From the NCBI RefSeq assembly GCF_012034175.1, contig NZ_JAATEJ010000034.1, positions 1 through 64,000 of the forward strand: a stretch of 64,000 bases of DNA, written 5' to 3'. The notes beneath the pieces were generated by a model, which was not told the DNA's origin, did no database searches, and worked only from the letters and a program-made list of their open reading frames with translations. A program made the position numbers and the translations under genes. Positions 26,694 through 34,684 of the stretch are shown one piece after another. The DNA comes from Actinacidiphila epipremni (GTDB lineage: Bacteria > Actinomycetota > Actinomycetes > Streptomycetales > Streptomycetaceae). Positions within the stretch are counted from its first letter, which is position 1, and the number at the start of each line of letters is the position of its first letter.

Positions 26694-29600
26694 CTATTCG
26701 GCTGCTTCGGTCAGGTGGGCGAGAGTGGATCCGGTGAGGCCCTTTCGGACGTACAGGCGCTGGGTGATACGGCGGCGCAGTTCCGGGACGTGGCTGATGA
26801 CGCCGACAGTACGGTCGTGGGCGCGCAGGGAGTCCAGGACGTCAAGGACCTTGTGGAGGGTGTCGTCGTCGAGAGTGCCGAAGCCCTCATCGATGAAGAG
26901 GGTGTCCAGGGGGTTGCCGCCGACTTCATGGGTGACGACATCGGCCAGGCCGAGGGCAAGGGACAGAGAGGCGAAGAAGGATTCGCCGCCGGAGAGGGTA
27001 TCGGTCTTGCGGGGGCGGCCAGTCCAGGCGTCGGTGATTTCCAGGCCGAGGCCGGAGCGGGCGCCGTGGGCGGCTTGGTGGTCGGAGTGGCGCAGAGTGT
27101 AGCGGCCCTCGGACATCAGGCCGAGGCGGGTGTTGGCAGCGGCGACGACCTGTTCGAGGCGTGCGGCCAGGACGTAGGCCTCCAGCTGCATGCGGACCCG
27201 GGCGCTGGTTGAGTTGCCGGTGGCCAGGTCGGCGAGGTGGCGGGCGGTGCTGTGGGCCTTATCCAGTGCTTCCAGTCGCTCAACAGCCTCGCCCAATGTG
27301 GCGGCGAGGTCAGTGAGCTCCGTGGTGCGGGCCTGGGCGTTGCCGGCGGTGGCGGCTGCTTGGACGTACTGGTCGTCTGCGGCGCCGCGTCGGACCGCTG
27401 CGGCGTCGACGTCTGCGGGCGGCTGGGCAGCGGCCTGCTGCAGGGCGGGGTTGTCGAGGACGGCTTGGTGGGTGGCGCGGGCCTCGCGCCACTGGTTGAT
27501 CTCTTCTTCGATGTTGCCCAGGTCCTCCTCACTGAGCAGGGCCTGCTCAGCGGCGGCCAGGGTGTCAAAGCCCTGGGTTGAGGCGGCGGCCGTGGCCTCG
27601 GTGGTGCGGGTGCCGCGGGTCTCCGCAGCGATGGCGGCGGCGCGGGACGCCTCGGCGGCCTGCTTGAGGTGGTCGGCGGTGCGGGTGAGCTCGTCAATAC
27701 GGGCTGCGAGGGTGGGGGCGGTGCCGCGGGCGTCGTCGAGTTTCTTGGTGAGCTCGGCCTGCCGCTGGGACTGGGTGTCGTAGGTGGCGTTGCGGGCGGA
27801 CAGGCCGGCGGTGGCGAGGTTGAGCTGCTGGGTCATGGCGGAGTGTTCGCGGTCCATGGCGAGGAGTTCCTCGTCGGCGGCCCCCCGGTCTGCGGCTCGC
27901 TGGAGGGCGTCGGTCAGCTGCGTGGTGAGGGCCTCGTGTTCGGCCGTGAGGTCGGCCAGCGGGGTGTCGCCGGCTTCGCCGGTCGCGGTGGCAGCGTTCT
28001 CGCGCAGCTGCTGCAGTTCGCTGGCGATCGCGTCGCGCTGCTGCTGGGCTCGCTGGTGGGTCTGCTCGGCGGCTTGTTCGTCCTCGCGGGTGGGCTGCCC
28101 GTCGGGAGCTGTGGCGGGGGCCGGGTGGGAGCACGAGCCGCAGACCGGGCAGGGCGCGCCGTCGGCGAGGCTGGCGGCTAGTTCAGCGGCCATGCCCTCG
28201 GTGCGTCGGCGGCGGATATCGATGTGGTCCTGGGCAGCCATCTCGGTGGCTTGCTGAGCGGCGGCCAGACGCTGTTCGGTGGCGGTGATCTGCGCGAGGT
28301 GGGCGTCGCGGCGTTCGGCGGCCTCCACGCGCGAGGTCAGGGTCTCCAGCTGATCCCGGTGGCGGCGGCCCTCTTCCTCGGCCTGGCGGGCGGTTTCCCG
28401 GCGGGCGTCCAGGGCGGCGCGGTGGGTGGTCTCCTGTTCGAGCCAGTTGCGGGCGGTGTGCTGCTGGACGGTGAAGTCCTGCCGCTCGGCGTCGATCCGT
28501 TCCAGATCGGCGGTGAGTTGGCGAAGGTTGGTCTCTTCGGGGAGCAGGGTGCCCAGCACAGCGACGTCGTCGCGCATGCGTTGCCCGGCCGTTGCGAGGT
28601 CAGCTGCCTGGAGTGTGGCGTGCTCAGAGAGCAGCCGGCTTCGGGCGGCGCTTTCGGTGTCCTGGGCGTGGGTGTGGTCGGTGCGGGCGGTGCTGGCGGC
28701 GTGCAGCAGCGGCGCGAGCTGCTGGGCGCGTCGGGCCTGCTCGCGGCGCCGGCCCAGGGCTTCTTGGTGAGGGGTCTGCTCGTGCAGCCTGTCCAGTTCC
28801 GCGCGGGCGGCGGCATGGGTGGTCTGCTGCTGATGCAGGACGCGCGTGGCGGCTTCCAGGATCTGGTGCTCGGCCTGGTTCTTCTTTGCCTTCTCGGCGT
28901 CGGCCTGGGCTGTGAGGGCGTCGGCCTGGCTTGCCTGGGTCAGGTCCTGGGCCCAGACAAGGGCAAGGTCGGTCAGGGCGTGCGGGACGTCGGGAGTGGG
29001 GGCGTCGTGCTCGGATTTCAGGTCCGGTCCGGCAGCCTGGTGGATGCGGGCCGCCAGATGCAGCACTTCGTCGCGGGCGGCGTCGCGGTTCTTCTGGGTG
29101 GTGCGGCTGTGGTCGTTCAGCCAGCGTTCGATCTGCGCGTACCGGTCGGTGTGGAAGAGCTTGCCCAGCAGTTCGCGGCGCTGCGGCGCGGCGGCGTAGA
29201 GGAACTTGGTGAACTCGTTCTGGGGCAGGAGGACGACCTGGCAGAACTGGGTCCGGCTCATGCCGAGGAGGTCTTTGATCTCCTTGCCGGTTTCCTGATG
29301 GGAGCTACTGGAGGGTTCCCAGTGGCCCTGGCCGAGGGAGTCGGTCGTCCACCGCTGGAGCCGGGTCTCGGCCTTGTGGACGGTCTCGCCCGTACCGCTT
29401 CGCTTGGGGCGCGTCTGCTGGGGTTCGCGTTCGATGCGCAGCCGGTGGCCGGCGATGGTGACGTCCAAGGTGACCTGGGTGAGCAGGTCGGCCGGGGCGT
29501 GGTGGCTGCGCAGCAGAAGGTCGCGTTCGACCGGGGGTTCGCCGTACAGGGCGAAGCAGATGGCGGTGAACAGGGTGCTCTTGCCGGCGCCGGTGTCGCC

Positions 29601-29702
29601 GTGTAGGAGGAACAGGTTGTCGGCGGACAGCGCGTCGAAGTCGACGGTGTGGGTGCCGGCGAAGGGGCCGAAAGCCTGCAGGGTGAGGTGGTGCAGGCGC
29701 AT
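26694..29702 (-). CDS. sbcC: SbcC, SMC-like ATPase of the SbcCD nuclease (1002 aa)
   Basis: Subunit of the Rad50/Mre11-like SbcCD complex that processes hairpins and blocked DNA ends. Walker A GDTGAGKST is at residues 35-43, the zinc hook CPVCGSC at about 517, the signature LSGGESFF at about 900 and Walker B LFIDEGFGTLD at about 935. Long coiled coils flank the hook. The start is ATG 29702, overlapping the sbcD stop by one base (TGATG), so the two are coupled. All ATPase and hook motifs are intact. Housekeeping sbcCD usually sits in the chromosome core; this copy in an accessory region may process telomere hairpins or foreign DNA. Confidence 0.95.
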   Translation of the reverse strand: MRLHHLTLQAFGPFAGTHTVDFDALSADNLFLLHGDTGAGKSTLFTAICFALYGEPPVERDLLLRSHHAPADLLTQVTLDVTIAGHRLRIEREPQQTRPKRSGTGETVHKAETRLQRWTTDSLGQGHWEPSSSSHQETGKEIKDLLGMSRTQFCQVVLLPQNEFTKFLYAAAPQRRELLGKLFHTDRYAQIERWLNDHSRTTQKNRDAARDEVLHLAARIHQAAGPDLKSEHDAPTPDVPHALTDLALVWAQDLTQASQADALTAQADAEKAKKNQAEHQILEAATRVLHQQQTTHAAARAELDRLHEQTPHQEALGRRREQARRAQQLAPLLHAASTARTDHTHAQDTESAARSRLLSEHATLQAADLATAGQRMRDDVAVLGTLLPEETNLRQLTADLERIDAERQDFTVQQHTARNWLEQETTHRAALDARRETARQAEEEGRRHRDQLETLTSRVEAAERRDAHLAQITATEQRLAAAQQATEMAAQDHIDIRRRRTEGMAAELAASLADGAPCPVCGSCSHPAPATAPDGQPTREDEQAAEQTHQRAQQQRDAIASELQQLRENAATATGEAGDTPLADLTAEHEALTTQLTDALQRAADRGAADEELLAMDREHSAMTQQLNLATAGLSARNATYDTQSQRQAELTKKLDDARGTAPTLAARIDELTRTADHLKQAAEASRAAAIAAETRGTRTTEATAAASTQGFDTLAAAEQALLSEEDLGNIEEEINQWREARATHQAVLDNPALQQAAAQPPADVDAAAVRRGAADDQYVQAAATAGNAQARTTELTDLAATLGEAVERLEALDKAHSTARHLADLATGNSTSARVRMQLEAYVLAARLEQVVAAANTRLGLMSEGRYTLRHSDHQAAHGARSGLGLEITDAWTGRPRKTDTLSGGESFFASLSLALGLADVVTHEVGGNPLDTLFIDEGFGTLDDDTLHKVLDVLDSLRAHDRTVGVISHVPELRRRITQRLYVRKGLTGSTLAHLTEAAE

Positions 29703-30898
29703 CAGACGATTTCCTTCTGCAGTTCGTTCACCCGGGCGGAGTCGACGGCCTGCTGGAGCAGGGCGTGTTCGTCGGGGGTGGGGCCGGTGCCGCGCATGTC
29801 GGTGATGAAGTCGCAGGCGATGTCGAGTTCGCTGCGGCCGCGGAGACGTTCGGTGTAGGTGGGGGTGCCGGTGGCTTGGGCAGGGATGAAGGCGCGCTGG
29901 TGCTTGAGGCTGAGTGTGTGGGGGAAGCGGCGGCGCAGCCGGGCCATGGCCTCGAACGGCAGGGCCGCATCGGTGAGGGTGACCTCGAGCCAGGCGTCCT
30001 TGAGTGGTTCGTGGGCGGGATCGGTGAGCAGGTCGTCCAGGAGGCCTTCGACGCATTCCAGGCGGTGGGGGGTCTGGCAGGGCAGACGGGTGACCGTGGG
30101 GGCCGTGCCGGGGGTGAGGTCGACCAGTGTGAAGGACTTGACGTGGTCGGCTTCGGAGAAGGAGTAGGGCAGCGGGGAGCCGCTGTAGTGGACGCGGTCG
30201 GTGACCCTCTGGGGGCCGTGGAGGTGGCCGAGGGCGACGTAGTCGATGCTGTCGAAGACGTCGGCGCCGACGTGGGCGACACCGCCGACGCTGATGTCGC
30301 GTTCGCTGGCCGACTCCTCCGCCTGGGATTCATCGTCCTGACCGGTGCCGGGGGTGACGAAGGCGTGGGCGATGACCACCGAGCGGGTCCCGGGCGGCTG
30401 CCGGTTGGTGAGATCGGAGTGGACCCGGTCCAGGGCCGCGGTCAGCACCGCGGCGTGCGAGGTGGCCTCCGCCTCCAGCTGGCCGCGGACCATCGATGGC
30501 TCGAGGTAGGGCACCCCATACACGGCGACCGGTCCGTGCTCGTCCGTCAGGACGACGGGGACGTCGCAGGTGGCCGGGTCGGTGCGCAGGTGGATCCCGG
30601 CGCGGGCGAACAGCCCGGAGCCGACGCCGAGACGGTGGGCCGAGTCGTGGTTTCCGCTGATCATGACGATCGGTATCTCGAGGTCAGCGAGCTGGTGCAG
30701 GGCCCGGTTGAACAGGCGTACCGCATCCAGGCCGGGGATGGCCCGGTCGTAGATGTCGCCGGCCATCAGGATCGCGTCGACGTTCTCGGCGCGGGCCGTA
30801 TCGTTCAGGTGATCGAGGAAGGCGCTCTGGGCGGGGATCAGGTCTTCTCCGTGGAACCGGCGGCCCAGGTGCCAGTCCGAGGTGTGCAGGAACCGCAT
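29702..30898 (-). CDS. sbcD: SbcD, Mre11-like nuclease (398 aa)
   Basis: Mn-dependent phosphodiesterase of SbcCD. Calcineurin-like metal motifs are complete: TSDWHLGRRF at residues 6-15, MAGDIYDR at about 45-52, ISGNHDSAHR near 81, AHAF and GHLHGPQ further on. Starting at ATG 30898 gives the normal family N-terminus MRFLHTSDWHLG. The upstream 50 bp on the minus strand includes an AT-rich stretch (about 30950-31010) that is the likely promoter region. It is the first gene of the sbcD-sbcC pair, probably with the HA-repeat helicase downstream. Confidence 0.95.
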   Translation of the reverse strand: MRFLHTSDWHLGRRFHGEDLIPAQSAFLDHLNDTARAENVDAILMAGDIYDRAIPGLDAVRLFNRALHQLADLEIPIVMISGNHDSAHRLGVGSGLFARAGIHLRTDPATCDVPVVLTDEHGPVAVYGVPYLEPSMVRGQLEAEATSHAAVLTAALDRVHSDLTNRQPPGTRSVVIAHAFVTPGTGQDDESQAEESASERDISVGGVAHVGADVFDSIDYVALGHLHGPQRVTDRVHYSGSPLPYSFSEADHVKSFTLVDLTPGTAPTVTRLPCQTPHRLECVEGLLDDLLTDPAHEPLKDAWLEVTLTDAALPFEAMARLRRRFPHTLSLKHQRAFIPAQATGTPTYTERLRGRSELDIACDFITDMRGTGPTPDEHALLQQAVDSARVNELQKEIV

Positions 30899-31509
30899 GA
30901 TGACGAACCGTAGCGACCACAGCGCCTATCTGACGCCGTTTCACCGAAAATCTTCCTTACTTATGAGTAGATGATATGAGATAAGGAGATACATTCTCTT
31001 CCCGCGGCTCGCTGCGTGACGCCGCACGGTCACGGCGTCGCCGCCGAGGAACCGAGGCCGCAAGGCGCGGTCGGCCGGCACAGGCAATCGCGGGCACGAG
31101 CAGACGCTCCCACCTGCCGCTACTGCGGCACACCACCCGAAACCGGCCAACAGATAAGGCCGCTGATGGCCCGACAGTTGCCCCAGGGACCCGAGGGCCG
31201 CGACCGCCCGGGCCATAGCGCAGCCGACTGCCCGGGTACCCGCCACGAGCCGCAAGCTGCCCATGAGCCGATGATCCTAGTGACAATCAATCCCGCCGAG
31301 GAGCGTTTCGGTAAAAGATGCTTCGGCCAACGATGTGGCGTTTTGAGCGAACGGCGGTCCGACGGCGTGCAGGGTTCGCGCAGTAGATCGCGATGACTCC
31401 GCGGACCCTCTAGGATGGGGCGCTCGGAACGAAGGCGCAGCATCTGAGTGAGCGTCAGGTATGTGCTCGGGCGGGGGTGTCCGGGCGGGGGACGGGAAGC
31501 GGTCGCGCA
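30899..31509. other. Intergenic, divergent promoters
   Basis: About 610 bp between divergent genes. The stretch around 30955-31000 is AT-rich with ATGAG/CTCAT half-sites and CTTAT...ATAAG arms, probably regulatory for sbcD. The rest looks non-coding. Confidence 0.4.
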
Positions 31510-33384
31510 GTGCACTTGAACAGCTTCAGCGTCAGCGGCTTCCGTTCATTGACCGAGGTCGAGGACATCCCCGTGAGTAAGCCGACCATCCTCGCCGGGC
31601 ACAACGACGGCGGCAAGAGCGCCCTGCTCGACGCGCTGGCCTTCCTGCTGGGCAAACGCTCCCTCTCCGAGGCCGACCGCACCTACCTGGCCAGCGCCGA
31701 CGGCAGCGGGCTAGGAGCGCCGGGGCGGTGCGAAAGCACCAACGTGTCCGGCATGTTCACCCTCGACCCTTACGAGCAGGACCAGTTCGGTCTGCCTCCT
31801 CAGGTGAAGCTGCGCAGGACGGGCGGGGAGGACCTCGTCACCAGACTGGAGATATGGGGGTCGGTTCCGGACGACGAGCGGCTGCACGACTTGTCCAAGC
31901 TGCTGGTGCCGGCGTTGAAGGAGTTGGTGAAGGAGTTCGCGCTCACTCCCCCATCCCCGCGCAGGGCAGACCTGGTACGAGCCCTGCATGAGTACGGACA
32001 TGCACACGCCAGTGCCGAGAACTGGCTGCCCGTTCCACCGGGACTGGACAAGCGCATGCCGCGGTTCCTGCCGTTCGACGGCAAGGCGGCCCGGCCCGAC
32101 GACGCGGTCAAGACCGCTCTGATCGACCGGTTCCAGAGCCACATGGAAGACCCGGACCTCAAAGGCAAGCTGACTTCCATCGAGGATGAGGTCAAAGACC
32201 GGCTGCGGATCGACGCCAAGTCACTGTGCGACCACATCCAAAGCCGCTGCCCCGATCTGGCAGAGGTCTTCGTCGAGCCCGACGTATCCTTCCAGCAGGG
32301 GTTCCGCGCGGCGCCCCTGCGCATCGCCCGCATCGCCGGTGAGGCGGTGGGCCTGGAGCGGTCCGGGCTGGGAAGCAACCGGCGCGTGTCGCTGGCCATC
32401 TGGGAATGGACCAGCGAACTGCTGGCCGAGGAAGAGGACATCTCTCCCGCCGCGGACTTGACCGACCTGCCCGAGCCGCCCCCGGTGCAAACAATCGTCG
32501 TCTACGACGAACCCGACACACACCTGGACTACACCCACCAGCGCAAGATCATGCAGCTGATCCGGGACCAAAGCGCCATCCCCCACGTCAGCGTGCTGGT
32601 CGCCACGCACTCGATGAACCTCATCGACGGCGTCGACATCTCCGACGTGGTGCACTTGAAACTCGACAACCACCGCACCGTGGTGGAGCGCCTGGGCGCC
32701 GGGCTGCTCGGAGACCACATCGACGCACACCTGGGCAAGATCGCCGCAGCGGTCGGCCTGCGCAACTCCGTACTCCTGCACGAGCGCTGCTTCCTGGCCG
32801 TGGAGGGCGAAACCGAACAGCGTGCCTTCCCCTTGCTGTTCCGGCTGTGCCAGGAACTGTCCCTGCAGGCTGCCGGCATCGCGCTGTGGGCCTGTTTCAA
32901 CAACGAAGGCGCCCTGCACCTCGCACGGTACCTCGCCCAGCACGGGCGGACGATCATGCTGGTCGTCGACGCCGACAGCCGCAACGTGAGCAAGGGCATC
33001 TTCAAGACCCCCAAGCTCGACCAGTTCTTCGCCCCCGACCCGCAGCGGTACGTCAAGTTCCTCGGCGAACCCGACCCGGAGGCCGCGGACCAGGAAAAGT
33101 ACAACGAACTCGAGGAGCTCTTCGAGGACGAGGTGTGGGCACGCGTCGCCAACCAGATCTGGGCCAGGAACGAGGGAAGCTGGCAAGCGGCCGACTTCAC
33201 CAGCCTGCGCGGTCAGGGCAAGTTCAGCGGGGCAGTACAGCAACTGCTCCAGGAGCAGAGCCCCACCGGCCCGGGCGGCAAGCCCGAGATGATGTACGAG
33301 CTCGCGATGGCCCTGGAGGATTCCAACGACGTTCCTGAACAACTGCGGAACGTTTTCGCAGAACTCAGGACGCTAGCCGGATGA
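31510..33384 (+). CDS. OLD-family ATP-dependent nuclease (AAA + TOPRIM, 624 aa)
   Basis: ABC-like ATPase fused to a TOPRIM nuclease. Walker A GHNDGGKS is at residues 30-37, Walker B-like IVVYDEPDTHLD and switch VATHSMNLID lie mid-protein, then the TOPRIM acid motif FLAVEGETEQ and the DxD motif LVVDADSRN. The start is GTG 31510 because VHLNSFSVSGFRSL matches the usual OLD start; GTG 31477 upstream in frame is an alternative. Stand-alone OLD proteins act in phage interference, and here no UvrD partner follows, so it is class 1-like and not a second Gabija. Its 3' end overlaps the convergent small gene by 20 bp. Confidence 0.85.
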   Translation: MHLNSFSVSGFRSLTEVEDIPVSKPTILAGHNDGGKSALLDALAFLLGKRSLSEADRTYLASADGSGLGAPGRCESTNVSGMFTLDPYEQDQFGLPPQVKLRRTGGEDLVTRLEIWGSVPDDERLHDLSKLLVPALKELVKEFALTPPSPRRADLVRALHEYGHAHASAENWLPVPPGLDKRMPRFLPFDGKAARPDDAVKTALIDRFQSHMEDPDLKGKLTSIEDEVKDRLRIDAKSLCDHIQSRCPDLAEVFVEPDVSFQQGFRAAPLRIARIAGEAVGLERSGLGSNRRVSLAIWEWTSELLAEEEDISPAADLTDLPEPPPVQTIVVYDEPDTHLDYTHQRKIMQLIRDQSAIPHVSVLVATHSMNLIDGVDISDVVHLKLDNHRTVVERLGAGLLGDHIDAHLGKIAAAVGLRNSVLLHERCFLAVEGETEQRAFPLLFRLCQELSLQAAGIALWACFNNEGALHLARYLAQHGRTIMLVVDADSRNVSKGIFKTPKLDQFFAPDPQRYVKFLGEPDPEAADQEKYNELEELFEDEVWARVANQIWARNEGSWQAADFTSLRGQGKFSGAVQQLLQEQSPTGPGGKPEMMYELAMALEDSNDVPEQLRNVFAELRTLAG

Positions 33385-33598
33385 AACCGCTTCGCAGGGC
33401 CTGACCTCCGCCGGCCTGCGGACGACCCTTGCCACGACGTGCCCACATCCGCTCCTTGCGCTGCTCCAGCGTCGGCGCGGCCCATTCGTGCCATCCGACC
33501 GGAGGCTTCCATCGCTGCATGTGCTCACGCTGCTCGATCCCACACCACCGGCAACCGCTGGGCGCAGGTATCCGCAGGTCAGAACCGTCAGTGGACAT
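33365..33598 (-). CDS. Small Cys/Trp-rich protein (77 aa)
   Basis: A short gene of a type common on actinobacterial plasmids and phages: PSGCRWCGIEQREHMQRWKP then VGWHEWAAPTLEQRKERM and a basic tail. CRWCG plus histidines could bind zinc. The start is ATG 33598 with AGGGAG about six bases upstream. The role is unknown. Confidence 0.65.
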   Translation of the reverse strand: MSTDGSDLRIPAPSGCRWCGIEQREHMQRWKPPVGWHEWAAPTLEQRKERMWARRGKGRPQAGGGQALRSGFIRLAS

Positions 33599-33943
33599 CG
33601 CCACTCCCTTCCCCTGCACGCATTCTGCCCTCCACCACTGACATCACCCGTCCGGGCGGAGAGTCTCGCGAAGGCCGTGCGGACGCAGTTGAAAGCAGGC
33701 CCGCCCCTCCTGACCACTGTGCAGCACAGCAGCCATTCCTGCGAACGAGGAACACCCCGCAAGGCGAGGGACCCCCCAGACGGAGCCCTGGTGCCCGCCG
33801 GGAAGAACAGCGCCGGCGTTCCGCTCCCCCAGGCAGTCCCCAGTACCAGGCCCCCCCGAGCACGCTCACCGCCCGCGTTCGTTTCCACAGACATGCACCC
33901 AGGCCAGCGCAGACAGTCACAACGGCGCTCTGGCCCTGGAGGA
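33599..33943. other. Intergenic, nothing seen
   Basis: About 345 bp between two minus-strand genes, with no ORF of convincing codon use. It probably contains the promoter of the 77-aa gene and the 3' end of the replication operon transcript. Confidence 0.4.
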
Positions 33944-34684
33944 TCAGCGCGCCCGCCAGGTGCGGATCTCCAGGTGAATAATGCGGGCGCTGGGGTGAAC
34001 ACGGCCGGTCTCGACGAGGAAGGCGTGCACGGCGGCGGTCACGTCCCCGCCGGCTGCGTCCACGCGGGCAGCGAATTCGGCGGCATCAAAGCCGCCGGTG
34101 TGGGCGGAGCCGTAGGAACGCTCCTCGGTGTGGTCGGCGCGCTGGATGACGCTTCGGCGGATGCCAGGCGAGTCGGTGCGTGAGCCCGATGGGTGGATGT
34201 AGCCGGTCTTGGCCACGCGGACGGTGAAGGCCAAGCGCAGTCCGAGGCGGGCAGCTTCTGCGATCAGGGGACGCAGCCGGGCGGAGCCGGACGCGATGGC
34301 CTGGGCTCCGGCGCGGCCGGTGCCAGTGCCGGCGGGGGTGATCAACACTGCTTTGGTCCGGACGCGTGCGCGGCTTCCGGAGGCGGTGGTGCGGCGCGTG
34401 ATGTGGGGGGCAGCGATGGCGGCGAGCTCTTCACGGTCGCTGATCCCGCCGGCCACGGCGCGCTCGATCTGGGTGAGGGCGGGAACGAAAGCCGCGCCCT
34501 TATTGCGGGTGGCGAACTGGGAGATCAGGGAGGGGTCGCGGCCGAGGATTCGGGCGATGTCGGCTTTGGTCAGGCCGGCTTGCTGGAGGCGGGCGGTGAT
34601 GCGTGCGGCCTCGTTCAGGTCCCTGCCGGTCGGGCCGGTGCGGGAGGTGCCTGCGGCGGCTCGTCGGCGGTTGCGCGGGGGCAT
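33944..34684 (-). CDS. HTH protein, candidate terminal protein (246 aa)
   Basis: Basic protein with an HTH at about residues 25-60 (QQAGLTKADIARILGRDPSL then ISQFATRN), Arg-rich N-terminus, and a C-terminal domain of mixed strands and helices. The start is ATG 34684, overlapping the polymerase-like gene's TGA by one base (TGATG), so it is the last gene of a three-gene coupled operon. A small basic protein next to a family-B-like polymerase resembles protein-primed systems (phage phi29 TP and DNA polymerase; Streptomyces Tpg/Tap and the SCP1-type Tpc/Tac pair). It has no Tpg similarity that I can see. Terminal-protein function is inference from size, charge and position. Confidence 0.55.
   Translation of the reverse strand: MPPRNRRRAAAGTSRTGPTGRDLNEAARITARLQQAGLTKADIARILGRDPSLISQFATRNKGAAFVPALTQIERAVAGGISDREELAAIAAPHITRRTTASGSRARVRTKAVLITPAGTGTGRAGAQAIASGSARLRPLIAEAARLGLRLAFTVRVAKTGYIHPSGSRTDSPGIRRSVIQRADHTEERSYGSAHTGGFDAAEFAARVDAAGGDVTAAVHAFLVETGRVHPSARIIHLEIRTWRAR

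Noticed and set aside
31477-33384. Second Gabija system
   Set aside because: The OLD-type gene is not followed by a UvrD-like helicase; the next genes are a small convergent gene and the replication operon.
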